Source: Streptomyces sp. NBC_01408 (GTDB lineage: Bacteria; Actinomycetota; Actinomycetes; Streptomycetales; Streptomycetaceae). From it: a DNA stretch of 64,000 nucleotides. The stretch spans positions 1,178,001 to 1,242,000 of the forward strand of contig NZ_JAPEPJ010000001.1 of NCBI RefSeq assembly GCF_026340255.1, read 5' to 3'. The notes under the pieces are model-generated. The model ran no database searches and was not told the origin of the DNA. It saw only the letters and a program-made list of their open reading frames with translations. Made by a program: the position numbers and the translations under genes. This document shows, piece after piece, positions 1-7,766 of the stretch (position 1 is its first letter; every line of letters begins with the position of its first letter).

Positions 1-122
1 CGCTCTCCCCGAGACCTCGACAGCAACTCCAGGTTTGTCATCGGCGTTTCGTTGCGGTGTCCCGTCCACTGAATCACAGTGAGCTGTGCGGCAGGTACAC
101 AGGGTCAACAAATCTTGCTGTC

Positions 123-138
123 TGTGACTCAAGTCACA
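123..138. promoter_or_regulatory. Candidate Crp-binding palindrome
   Basis: The bases TGTGACTCAAGTCACA form a perfect 7+7 bp inverted repeat. They match the general CRP/FNR half-site layout (TGTGA-N6-TCACA) and the Streptomyces Crp consensus GTG(N6)GNCAC as I recall it. The site lies about 160 bp before the flavin reductase start and could equally serve a gene to the left of the window. Occupancy is inferred from sequence only. Confidence 0.5.
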
Positions 139-297
139 TGAGACGAATAATGGCGCGCAACAGGCCCTTCACCCCAGGGAGCGCTCCTCTTCCTTAGCGA
201 GAGCAAACGATATGCCGGGGTCCTAGGACGAGGGGCGGGGTGCGGCTCGGACCAAGGCCCGATGTGCCGGGCGGGACCGCGACCTTAGCGTGTTGCC

Positions 298-894
298 GTG
301 CCGAAGACGACCCCCGTACCCCTTGTGTCCCGAGTGCCCGGGCCCAGTGCCCCGCCCACCCACCGCACCCCTCATCCTGGGGGAGTGAGCAACGACGAGT
401 TCCGGGCAGCGATGTCCCGGCTGGCGGCGGGCGTGTGCCTGATCACCGCGCACGAGACGCCCCTGACGGCGGACGGACCGCGCGGCGAGGACGTGGGCAT
501 GACGGCGACCGCCTTCATGTCGGTGTCACTGGACCCGCCGCTGGTACTGGTGAGCCTGCGCGAGGGCTCCCGGATGGACGACCTGCTGGCGGAGCAGCCG
601 CTGTGGGCGGTCTCGGTCCTCGCCGACCACCAGCTCCAGGTCGCCGGCCGCTTCGCGATGAAGGGCCGCATCAGCGACCGCCTGCTCTTCGCGGACCTCC
701 CCTACGTACGCGGCGAGGCCTCCGGCGCCCCGCTGCTGACCGGCGCGCTCGCCACCCTGGAATGCCGTACGGAGAACCGGGTCGAGGCGGGCGACCACAC
801 CCTCGTCATCGGCCGCGTCCTGACAGCCGGGCTGCCGTCCCCGGACGGTCCGCCCCTGACGTACTTCCGCGGCCGCTACCGGCACCTGGGCTGA
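298..894 (+). CDS. Flavin reductase family protein
   Basis: A 198-aa protein of the flavin reductase (RutF/DIM6-NTAB, FMN-binding split-barrel) family. Members reduce FMN or FAD with NAD(P)H to supply partner monooxygenases. The core runs from about residue 30 (FRAAMSRLAAGVCLIT) through GMTATAFMSVSLDPPLVLVSL, the flavin-binding strand pair, to a C-terminal YFRGRY. The GTG at 298 sits 6 nt after a TAGCGT -10-like hexamer, so a leaderless start is plausible. A GTG at 385 would remove a Pro-rich 29-aa extension, but its purine-rich tract is too close to act as a normal ribosome binding site. No partner monooxygenase is adjacent, so the substrate is unknown. Confidence 0.85.
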   Translation: MPKTTPVPLVSRVPGPSAPPTHRTPHPGGVSNDEFRAAMSRLAAGVCLITAHETPLTADGPRGEDVGMTATAFMSVSLDPPLVLVSLREGSRMDDLLAEQPLWAVSVLADHQLQVAGRFAMKGRISDRLLFADLPYVRGEASGAPLLTGALATLECRTENRVEAGDHTLVIGRVLTAGLPSPDGPPLTYFRGRYRHLG

Positions 895-905
895 CCACCC
901 GGCCC

Positions 906-1079
906 GGAGCCCCGATCCCGTACGCGCACCCACCCACCCAGGGGCGGCAAATCCAGCCCCGCCGGCGTTTGAGGCGCGGGGCCCGGGGCGGAGCCCCGAT
1001 CTCGTACGCCAACCCACCCAGGCGCGGCAAAATCCAGCCCCGCCGGCGTTTGAGGCGCGGGGCCCGGGGCGGAGCCCCG
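906..1079. repeat. Tandem copy of dispersed palindromic repeat
   Basis: Two near-identical units of about 84 bp (906-989 and 990-1079) lie in the gap between the convergent flavin reductase and arfB. Each contains the core CAGCCCCGCCGGCGTTTGAG (955-974 and 1036-1055) followed by a G/C-rich arm able to fold back. The same core recurs at 5340-5387, 5729-5775, 9496-9546, 9556-9605 and 37447-37487, so it is a dispersed intergenic element of this genome. Confidence 0.85.
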
Positions 1080-1148
1080 GCAACGGCGCCGCGCGGCACC
1101 GCACCGGCGCCACACCGGCTCGCGGCAGCGCACCGGCCGGGCCACCGC

Positions 1149-1574
1149 CTACCAGTCCCGCCCGGTCCGCCCCCGCTTGGTCTCGGCCCGCGCCTTCTTC
1201 TCCCGCAGCCGCCGCTCATTGATCCCGCGCGGAATCTTCGTCGCCCGCCGCTGCTTCGGCGGCGGCGCCGTCGCCTCCGCGAGCAGCGAAGCCAGCCTGA
1301 CCAGCGCCATCTCCCGGTTGCGGAACTGCGAGCGGTGCTCGGAGGCCCGTACGGTCACCACCCCGTCCACCAGCCGCGCCGCGAGCCGCTCCAGCGCCCG
1401 CGCCTTCCACACCTCCGGCAGCGCCTTCGTCGCGGCCACGTCGAACAGCAGCTCCACGCGCGAGTCCGAGGTGTTCACGTGCTGCCCGCCCGGCCCCGAG
1501 GAACGCGAAAAGCGCCAGGCGAGCTCGCCCTCGGGGAGCACGACCGAACCGCGGATGACATAGGGACCAGGCAT
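1149..1574 (-). CDS. arfB: Alternative ribosome-rescue factor ArfB (YaeJ-type peptidyl-tRNA hydrolase)
   Basis: A 141-aa protein that releases nascent chains from ribosomes stalled at mRNA 3' ends, acting as a codon-independent release factor. The catalytic GGQ is at residues 29-31 inside SRSSGPGGQHVNT, as in class I release factors. There is no codon-recognition domain. The C-terminal tail is short and very basic (KQRRATKIPRGINERRLREK...), as expected for the segment that enters the empty mRNA channel. Length fits the family (about 140 aa). It faces the flavin reductase, with the tandem repeat in between, and is transcribed alone. Confidence 0.93.
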   Translation of the reverse strand: MPGPYVIRGSVVLPEGELAWRFSRSSGPGGQHVNTSDSRVELLFDVAATKALPEVWKARALERLAARLVDGVVTVRASEHRSQFRNREMALVRLASLLAEATAPPPKQRRATKIPRGINERRLREKKARAETKRGRTGRDW

Positions 1575-1738
1575 GCCCCTATGATCCGTGCCCGTTCCCG
1601 CCCCGTCACCCGCATTTCCCGACGGGAACCCGCCTGCCCCTCGTCGCGTTATAGAAGACAGCGGTAACTTGGCCGCACATCGCGGTCAGTATCTGCGTAC
1701 GTGCACCTGCATGTCGGATTGAGGAAAGGGACATTCCC

Positions 1739-2314
1739 ATGGCTGTCAGCCTGTCCAAGGGCGGCAACGTCTCGCTCACGAAGGAGGCCCCCGGCCTCAC
1801 TGCCGTCACGGTCGGCCTCGGCTGGGACGTCCGTACGACCACCGGTGTGGACTTCGACCTCGACGCCTCGGCCATCGCGGTCAACCCGACGGGCAAGGTC
1901 GTCTCCGACGGCCACTTCGTCTTCTTCAACAACAAGTCCACCCCGGACCAGACCATCGTTCACACCGGTGACAACCGCACCGGCGAGGGCGCGGGCGACG
2001 ACGAGGCCATCAACGTCAACCTCGCCGGCCTCCCCGCCGACGTGGACAAGATCGTCTTCCCGGTCTCCATCTACGACGCCGAGAGCCGCAGCCAGAACTT
2101 CGGCCAGGTCCGCAACGCGTACATCCGCGTCGTGAACCAGGCCGGCGGCGCGGAGATCGCCCGCTACGACCTCTCCGAGGACGCGGCGACCGAGACCGCC
2201 ATGGTCTTCGGCGAGCTCTACCGCAACGGCGCCGAGTGGAAGTTCCGCGCCGTGGGCCAGGGCTACGCCTCCGGCCTCACCGGTATCGCGCAGGACTTCG
2301 GCGTCAACGTCTAA
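1739..2314 (+). CDS. TerD-family calcium-binding stress protein
   Basis: A 191-aa TerD-domain protein filling the whole family length. It begins with the typical [17 protein letters not shown] and carries the paired acidic calcium sites (DFDLDASA near residue 38 and [10 protein letters not shown] near residue 85). TerD proteins bind Ca2+ and are linked to tellurite and oxidative stress and, in Streptomyces, to differentiation; the molecular role is unsettled. The ATG at 1739 has a purine-rich RBS (GAGGAAAGGG) about 6 nt upstream. It is a single-gene unit ending in a strong terminator at 2334-2368. Confidence 0.92.
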   Translation: MAVSLSKGGNVSLTKEAPGLTAVTVGLGWDVRTTTGVDFDLDASAIAVNPTGKVVSDGHFVFFNNKSTPDQTIVHTGDNRTGEGAGDDEAINVNLAGLPADVDKIVFPVSIYDAESRSQNFGQVRNAYIRVVNQAGGAEIARYDLSEDAATETAMVFGELYRNGAEWKFRAVGQGYASGLTGIAQDFGVNV

Positions 2315-2333
2315 ACAGCGACGCCTCGCTGGT

Positions 2334-2368
2334 GAAGCCCCCTCCCGGCCGTCCGGGGAGGGGGCTTC
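2334..2368 (+). terminator. Intrinsic terminator after the TerD gene
   Basis: Two perfectly complementary 13-bp arms (2334-2346 and 2356-2368, GAAGCCCCCTCCC and its complement) flank a 9-nt loop, 20 bp after the TerD stop codon. There is no U-tract, as is common in Streptomyces. Confidence 0.8.
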
Positions 2369-2383
2369 GCTACCGTTCACCAG

Positions 2384-2917
2384 GTGATCCTGCAACCGCT
2401 CGTGCCCGTAGACGGCGCCCTGCCGGGCCCGGTCCTCACCGAGATCGCCGCCCTGTACGCGACGAACCACGCGTTCTTCGAACTCAGTGGCGACTTCCCC
2501 GACCCGGACCGCATCACGGTCGAACAGGTCGCCGCCGCCCTCGCCGACGAACTCGCCCATGACGGCGCCGAGGTGCTCCTCGCCCGCTCCGCCGGCCGGC
2601 TCGTCGGCCTCGTGGCCACCCTCGCCCACACTTCCCCCGAGGACCCGGCCTCCGACGACCCGGACCCGTGGATCGGGCTGCTGCTCATAGACGCCACCGC
2701 GCACCGCGAGGGATACGGCCGGACCGTGACGGCCCTGGTCGAGGACCGCTTCCGTACGGCCGGACGCACGGGCGTACGGCTCGCCGTACTGGACAACAAC
2801 CCCAAGGCCCTCGCCTTCTGGCAGTCCCAGGGCTACACGGCCCTGCGCCGCGGCACGGACCGCGAACGCGGCCGCGACTGCACGGTGCTGCACAAGCCCC
2901 TGACACCCACGGCCTAG
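2384..2917 (+). CDS. GNAT-family N-acetyltransferase
   Basis: A 177-aa acetyl-CoA-dependent acyltransferase. Motif A is the degenerate LLIDATAHREGYGRTVTALV (about residues 103-122) and motif B is LAVLDNNPKALAFWQSQGY (about residues 134-152), the usual GNAT beta5-alpha4 region. The GTG start at 2384 lies 7 nt after TACCGT, suggesting a leaderless message. The substrate cannot be predicted. Its stop codon TAG is part of a CTAG that also forms one end of the adjacent MITE duplication. Confidence 0.85.
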   Translation: MILQPLVPVDGALPGPVLTEIAALYATNHAFFELSGDFPDPDRITVEQVAAALADELAHDGAEVLLARSAGRLVGLVATLAHTSPEDPASDDPDPWIGLLLIDATAHREGYGRTVTALVEDRFRTAGRTGVRLAVLDNNPKALAFWQSQGYTALRRGTDRERGRDCTVLHKPLTPTA

Positions 2918-3091
2918 GTCGTGTCGTCAAAGTCGCGTCTGGCTGTCGGGGTCCGGCACGCACGCTCGCCGCGTTGTCGTCGGTCGCCGATGCTCCGCAT
3001 CGACTCCCTCCTCCGCCTTGCGATCGCACGCACCAGACCCCGACAGCACCGCCCTACGGGCGGCCGACGCCACTTTGACGACACTCCCTAG
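2914..3091. mobile_element. MITE-like non-autonomous element with CTAG target duplication
   Basis: A 170-bp segment (2918-3087) has 17-bp terminal inverted repeats with two mismatches; the shared core is GTGTCGTCAAAGT (2921-2933 and its complement at 3072-3084). Sub-terminal inverted repeats CTGTCGGGGTC/GACCCCGACAG follow. It is flanked on both sides by CTAG (2914-2917 and 3088-3091), the target duplication typical of part of the IS5 family. It encodes no transposase; apparent ORFs across it are chance frames. Movement in trans by an IS5-like transposase is an inference. Confidence 0.8.
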
Positions 3092-4500
3092 CGGGGCCGT
3101 CCCTCGCCGTACAACCACACGTCCCAGACCTTCTTCAGGTCATGGCCCGTCTTCCGCTCCGCGTAGGCGGTGAAATCAGCCGTGTCCGCGTTCCCGTGGC
3201 GGTGGTCGGCGGCCCAGCCGCGCAGCAGGGCGAAGAACTTCTCATCCCCCACCTCCTGGCGGATCCGGTGCAGGACCATCGCGCCCCGCTGGTACACCGG
3301 GCTCCCGGAGATGTGCTCGGGCCCGGGCGGCGCGGCGGGCGGGAAGGCGTCCCAGTCGGAGTCCGCTTCGGCGTCCACCTCCGTGTCACCGGCCAGGAAG
3401 GCCTCGAAGCGGGCCTGCGCGGAGTGCCCGCCGTGGTCCTCGGCCCACAGCCACTCGGCGTAGGTGGCGAAGCCCTCGTTGAGCCACATGTCCTTCCAGG
3501 ACTTCGGCGACACCGAATTGCCGAACCACTGGTGGGCCAGCTCGTGCAGGACGAGTTCCTCGTCCGCGGGCGCGCCGGGGTACACGGGCTTGGTCTGCGT
3601 CTCCAGCGCGTAGGCCAGGGTGCCGCCGGGCAGCACGATCGCACCCGCCGTGCTGAAGGGGTACGGGCCGAAGCGGCCGCTGCCCCACTCCACCATCTCC
3701 GGCAGCCGTGCCAGCGGACCCTTGCTGAGGGCCGCCTCCTCGGGCGACACCGCGTTGTAGACGTCGACCCCCGAAGCGGTCCGCCCCTTCGTCACCTCGT
3801 ACCTGCCGACGGCGGCGGTGGCCAGGTAGCTGGCCATCGGCTCCGGGCTGTGCCACGCGAAGGCGGTCCGGCCGTCGCCCGTATCGCTGCGGGATCGCAA
3901 CTCGCCGTTGGACACCGCCTCGTAGCCGTCCGGGACGGTGAGCGTGATGTCGTACGTTGCCTTGTCGCTCGGGTGGTGGTTGCCGGGGAACCAGGTCATC
4001 GAGCCGACGGGCTCGCCGACGCCGACCGCACCGTCCCCGGTGGTGATCCAGCCCTCCTCCGAACCGTCAGGATCCGCGAGGGCCTTCGGCTTGCCGGCGT
4101 AGTCGACCTCCGTACGGAAGACCTCGCCCTTCTTCAGGTCCTCGGCCGGACGCACGGTCAGCTCGTTGCCCGTCCGGTTGAACCGGGCCCGGGCGCCCTG
4201 CACCGTCACGCCCTCCACGCGCAGGCCGCTCAGGTCGAGGTTGAAGGAACTGAGGCCCTGCTCGGCGCGGGCCGTGATGACGGCCGTACCGTTCAACTGC
4301 CCGTCGGCGGGGTCGTAGTCGAGGTCCAGCGCGTAGTGCTCGACCTGGTAACCGCCGTTGCCCGCCTTGGGGAAGTACGGGTCGCGCAACCCGGCCGCCC
4401 CCGGCCTGCCGTGCACGGTGCCGCCCGTACACGCCGCGGTGAGGGCGAGCAGGGCGGCAGCGGCGGTGACGGACAGACGGGATCGAGCGCGTGGTTCCAC
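3088..4500 (-). CDS. M1-family zinc metallopeptidase, putative lipoprotein
   Basis: About 470 aa from a GTG at 4500. The zinc site is complete: HELAHQWFG puts ligands at H319 and H323 and the catalytic Glu at E320, with the third ligand E342 in LNEGFATYAEW. The substrate-anchor strand is GGTLAYALETQ. The N-terminus is a signal peptide (RSRLSVTAAAALLALTAAC) with a passable lipobox, so it is probably anchored outside the membrane, trimming peptides. An ATG at 4554 would overlap the upstream hbpS gene and place charged residues before the signal, so GTG 4500 is preferred. That start codon lies inside a 32-bp palindrome. Confidence 0.88.
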   Translation of the reverse strand: MEPRARSRLSVTAAAALLALTAACTGGTVHGRPGAAGLRDPYFPKAGNGGYQVEHYALDLDYDPADGQLNGTAVITARAEQGLSSFNLDLSGLRVEGVTVQGARARFNRTGNELTVRPAEDLKKGEVFRTEVDYAGKPKALADPDGSEEGWITTGDGAVGVGEPVGSMTWFPGNHHPSDKATYDITLTVPDGYEAVSNGELRSRSDTGDGRTAFAWHSPEPMASYLATAAVGRYEVTKGRTASGVDVYNAVSPEEAALSKGPLARLPEMVEWGSGRFGPYPFSTAGAIVLPGGTLAYALETQTKPVYPGAPADEELVLHELAHQWFGNSVSPKSWKDMWLNEGFATYAEWLWAEDHGGHSAQARFEAFLAGDTEVDAEADSDWDAFPPAAPPGPEHISGSPVYQRGAMVLHRIRQEVGDEKFFALLRGWAADHRHGNADTADFTAYAERKTGHDLKKVWDVWLYGEGRPR

Positions 4501-4511
4501 GCGCTCGATCC
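4480..4511. terminator. Perfect 32-bp palindrome between hbpS and the M1 peptidase
   Basis: Arms 4480-4494 (GGATCGAGCGCGTGG) and 4497-4511 are exactly complementary around a TT centre. The hairpin begins 20 bp after the hbpS stop codon and contains the probable GTG start of the peptidase. It could terminate hbpS transcripts and, in read-through RNA, hide the start codon. Confidence 0.6.
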
Positions 4512-4531
4512 TAAGCGGGCCGCCCTCGCCG

Positions 4532-5086
4532 TTACTTGCTGAGCGCGTCGACACCGGCCTTGGCGAACTTCTCGTCCAGCTCGCCGCTCGGGGCGCCGGC
4601 CACGCCGATGCCCGCGACCGGGGCGCCGTTCGCCTGCACCGGGGTGCCGCCGCCGAGGAAGAGGGTGCCGGGGATGTCCTTCAGGTTCGGGGCCTGGGCA
4701 AGGCGGCCCACGAGCACCGAGGTCGGGGCGTTCCAGGACACGGCGGTGAAGGCCTTGCGCTGCGCCGACTCGTAGGACTGCGGGCCCGCGCCGTCGCCTC
4801 GCAGGGTGACGATGGTGTTGCCGTTGCGGTCCACCACCGCGACCGTCACCTTCTGGTTCTCCTTCTCGGCGGCCTGGAGCGCGGCCTGGGCGGCGCGGGT
4901 GGCGGCGTCGACGGTGAGGTGGGTGGTCGTGGTGAAGTTCTGGTCCTTCACCTCGTCCTTCTTCGCGACGGCGGCCGGGGCGGCCTCGGCGGCGGGGGTG
5001 GCGCTGGCGCTGACGGCACCGAAGGTGCCGGCGGCCAGGGCGGCGGCGAGGGCGGTACCGGTGAGGACGCGGGTGCGGGTGTTCAT
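4532..5086 (-). CDS. hbpS: Secreted haem-binding/degrading sensor protein HbpS (GlcG/HbpS family)
   Basis: 184 aa from the ATG at 5086, which has AGGAGC 6 nt upstream; longer frames have no support. Residues 1 to about 37 form a signal peptide (RVLTGTALAAALAAGTFGAVSASA). The mature part is a single GlcG/HbpS domain (PF03928 type) with LTVDAATRAAQAALQAAE, VVDRNGN, SYESAQRKAFTA and GGTPV. In S. reticuli, HbpS binds haem and iron outside the cell and modulates the SenS kinase. Here the divergent neighbour pair is a matching kinase and regulator, which supports that role. Confidence 0.85.
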   Translation of the reverse strand: MNTRTRVLTGTALAAALAAGTFGAVSASATPAAEAAPAAVAKKDEVKDQNFTTTTHLTVDAATRAAQAALQAAEKENQKVTVAVVDRNGNTIVTLRGDGAGPQSYESAQRKAFTAVSWNAPTSVLVGRLAQAPNLKDIPGTLFLGGGTPVQANGAPVAGIGVAGAPSGELDEKFAKAGVDALSK

Positions 5087-5339
5087 CTCTGCTCCTGAGA
5101 ACGATGACGGCATCGGGGCGTCCGGGCCGGTCGGGCCGGCTCGTCCACTGCTCCAAGCCTGGGCCCGAACCCCCCGCCGCCCCGTCCCCGTACCGGCTCG
5201 CCCCGGCCACCGCACCGGCTGACCCCGGTGTCATCCGATCGGCCGATGCGGTGCCCCGGGCGGGGCCTGTTCGATATCCCCTGCCCCTGCTCCTGCGGGC
5301 GGCTCGGCGGTGTCCGGGCTCGGCTGCGCCGGGCCCCCT

Positions 5340-5775
5340 GGGGCTCCGCCCCAGACCCCGCGCCTCAAACGCCGGCGGGGCTGGATTCGGCCCTGGCTTC
5401 GCGCCTGGCGGGGTGCGGTTCGGCTGCGCCGGAGCCTGGTCGGTGGGGTCGGTCCGCGGGGCCGCTCCGGGCTGTCTCCTCGGCTCGCGCACTGAGCCCG
5501 ATCACGAAAGGTCAGGCCGGTTGCGCGCTCGTCCTGCGGGGACACCCCTGCGCGTCCCCACTCCCCTCCACCACGGCTACGCCTTCCGAAGCCCGGGCGT
5601 GGGGCGGGGTCGCGCAGGAGAGTCCCCGCAGGACGAGCGCGCAACCTGGGCCGGACTCTCGTAGCCGGGGCTAAGTGCGCGAGCCGAGGAGACGCTCCGG
5701 AGCGGCCCCGCCCCACACCCAAAGCCAAACCCAGCCCCGCCGGCGCTTGAGGCGCGGGGCCTGGGGCAGAGCCCC
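5340..5775. repeat. Large nested inverted repeat between hbpS and senS
   Basis: Two copies of the dispersed palindromic repeat in opposite orientation (5340-5387 and 5729-5775) bracket a second inverted repeat with imperfect arms of about 100 bp (5456-5559 and 5601-5712). Its best blocks are GTTGCGCGCTCGTCCTGCGG at 5519-5538 and its complement at 5627-5646. The structure fills most of the 780-bp intergenic space and carries no gene. Promoters for the divergent hbpS and senS must lie at its edges. Confidence 0.75.
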
Positions 5776-5868
5776 AGCAACGGCGCCGCACAGGCCAAGC
5801 CCCGCCAAGCCCCCCGCAGGGGACACGGCAGGATGGAAGTGTCCGCCCCCACCCCCCAGGAGCCCCCC

Positions 5869-7149
5869 GTGAGCCCCGCACCACCACGGCAGCGCGCCTC
5901 GGCCGATCCCGATACCCGGACCCTGGCCACCGTCATGCACGCCGCGTTCTTCCTGCTCCTCGGCGCATCGGTGGCCCGCTTCCTCCTCCGCCACCCCGGC
6001 GAACCCCGCACCCCCTGGGTCCTCGCCCTCAGCATCACCCTGGCCCTGCTGTACGTCCTCGGCCCGGCCGTCGGCGCCTCCCGCCAGCCCGGCGCAACCC
6101 CCCACCCCGGCACCGCCAAGCCCCCCGGCCGAGCAACGGCGCAGCCGACCCGCCGAGCAACGGCGCAGCCGACCCGGCAGCCGACCCGCCGCCTCCTCTG
6201 GCTCGGCCTCGTCGTGGCCACCTGGGTGGTCCTCGTCGTCCTCGCCCCGAGCTTCGCCTGGTGCGCCGTACCGCTCTTCTTCACCGCCCTGCGCACGCTC
6301 CCGCCCCGCGCCGCGATCGTCCTCGTCGCCCTGCTCACCGTCTTCGTCGTGATCGCCCAGCTCCAGCTCGCCACCGCCTTCGACCCCAACCTCCTCCTGG
6401 CCCCGCCGGCCGTCGCCGCCCTCGCCACCGCCGTCTTCGTCCACATGGAGCGCCAGGCACAGGCCCAGCGCGCGCTGATCGACGACCTGATCCGCACCCG
6501 CAGGGAACTGGCCGCCACCGAACGCCGCGAAGGCACCCTCGCCGAACGGCAGCGGCTGTCCATGGAGATCCACGACACCCTCGCGCAGAACCTGTCCAGC
6601 CAGCAGATGCTGCTCCAGGCCGCGGACCGGACCTGGGACACCGACCCCGGCACCGCCCGCGCGCACGTCCGTACCGCCACCGGCATCGCCGCCCGCGGCC
6701 TCGCCGAGGCACGCCGGCTCGTCCACGACCTGGCCCCCGCCGAACTCGCCGACGGTGCCGGCCTCGCCGAGGCCCTGCGCGCCCTGGACGCGGGCCCGGA
6801 CATCGAGGTCCGCTTCCACCTCGAAGGCACTCCGGCCCCGCTCCCCGACCGCGTGCAGTCGGCCCTGCTGCGCATAGCCCAGGGCGCGCTGGCGAACGTA
6901 CGCGAGCACTCCGGAGCCCGTACCGCCGCGCTCACCCTGAGCTTCCTGGGCGACCAGGTCGTCCTGGACGTCGCCGACGACGGCCACGGCTTCGCCAAAC
7001 CCCGCACCGCCGCCGCCACGGAACGCGGCCACGGCCTCCCGGCGATGCGCGCCCGCGTCCGCCAGCTGGGCGGCACCCTGACGATCGAATCCACGCCGGG
7101 CGAGGGCACCGTCCTCTCCGCGGCCATTCCCCTGGAGCCGGCCCCATGA
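5869..7149 (+). CDS. senS: Sensor histidine kinase SenS (HbpS partner, HisKA_3/NarL-type)
   Basis: 426 aa from the GTG at 5869, which has AGGAG with ideal spacing; an in-frame ATG at 5833 is the alternative. Several hydrophobic segments in residues 20-180 form a membrane input domain, interrupted by a Pro/Thr/Arg-rich loop with repeated RATAQPTRR. The dimerisation helix ERQRLSMEIHDTLAQNL holds the phospho-acceptor His at about residue 235. The HATPase_c domain follows (NVREHSGA, DDGHGF, GHGLPAMRARV). Its 3' end overlaps senR by ATGA. HbpS lies divergently upstream, as in the S. reticuli haem/redox sensing system. Confidence 0.85.
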   Translation: MSPAPPRQRASADPDTRTLATVMHAAFFLLLGASVARFLLRHPGEPRTPWVLALSITLALLYVLGPAVGASRQPGATPHPGTAKPPGRATAQPTRRATAQPTRQPTRRLLWLGLVVATWVVLVVLAPSFAWCAVPLFFTALRTLPPRAAIVLVALLTVFVVIAQLQLATAFDPNLLLAPPAVAALATAVFVHMERQAQAQRALIDDLIRTRRELAATERREGTLAERQRLSMEIHDTLAQNLSSQQMLLQAADRTWDTDPGTARAHVRTATGIAARGLAEARRLVHDLAPAELADGAGLAEALRALDAGPDIEVRFHLEGTPAPLPDRVQSALLRIAQGALANVREHSGARTAALTLSFLGDQVVLDVADDGHGFAKPRTAAATERGHGLPAMRARVRQLGGTLTIESTPGEGTVLSAAIPLEPAP

Positions 7150-7766
7150 CGACGATCCTCCTCTGCGACGACCACGTGGTGGTCCGGGCGGGCCTGCTGG
7201 CCCTCCTCGGCAGCGAGCCCGACATCGAGGTGCTCGGCGAGGCGGGCAGCGGCGAGGAGGCCGTCGCCCTGGCCGCCAAACTCCGGCCCGACGTGGTCCT
7301 GATGGACCTCCAGCTGGGCGAGGGCATCGACGGCGTCGAGGCCACCCGCCGCATCACGGCCGTGCCCCAGCCCCCGCACGTCCTGGTCCTCACCACGTAC
7401 GACACGGACGCGGACATCACCCGGGCGATCGGCGCGGGCGCTACGGGCTACCTCCTCAAGGCCGAGCGCCCGGAAGAGCTGTTCGCCGCGATCCACTCGG
7501 CGGCCGAGGGCCGCACCACCCTGTCCCCGCCGGTGGCCAGCCGCGTGATGGCCCACATGCGCGGCGCCCGCCCCACCCTCACCGACCGCGAGCTCGACAT
7601 CCTCGGCCAGCTGGCCCGCGGCCTCGGCAACCGCGACATCGCCCGCGCACTGTTCATCAGCGAGGCCACGGTCAAGACCCACCTGGGCCGCATCTACGAC
7701 AAGCTCGGCGTCGACACCCGCGCGGGCGCCGTCTCGGTGGCCAAGGAACAACGCCTTCTGCCCTGA
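7146..7766 (+). CDS. senR: Response regulator SenR (NarL/LuxR type)
   Basis: 206 aa, starting in the ATGA overlap with senS, so the two are translationally coupled. The receiver domain spans residues 1-120 with acidic pocket D8/D9, phospho-acceptor D54 (VLMDLQLG) and K104 (YLLKAE). The C-terminal LuxR helix-turn-helix is LTDRELDILGQLARG...ISEATVKTHLGRIYDKL. By analogy with S. reticuli it should control hbpS and redox-defence genes. The likely target is the repeat-rich hbpS-senS intergenic region, but no operator could be assigned. Confidence 0.87.
   Translation: MTTILLCDDHVVVRAGLLALLGSEPDIEVLGEAGSGEEAVALAAKLRPDVVLMDLQLGEGIDGVEATRRITAVPQPPHVLVLTTYDTDADITRAIGAGATGYLLKAERPEELFAAIHSAAEGRTTLSPPVASRVMAHMRGARPTLTDRELDILGQLARGLGNRDIARALFISEATVKTHLGRIYDKLGVDTRAGAVSVAKEQRLLP

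Noticed and set aside
240..1667. A 475-codon open frame over the flavin reductase, repeats and arfB
   Set aside because: It is out of frame with two recognisable genes, has Arg/Pro/Gly noise composition and crosses the tandem repeat. GC-rich DNA produces such frames by chance.
2927..3118. Small ORF inside the MITE
   Set aside because: It is created by the element sequence and runs into the peptidase gene; it has no RBS and no transposase motif.
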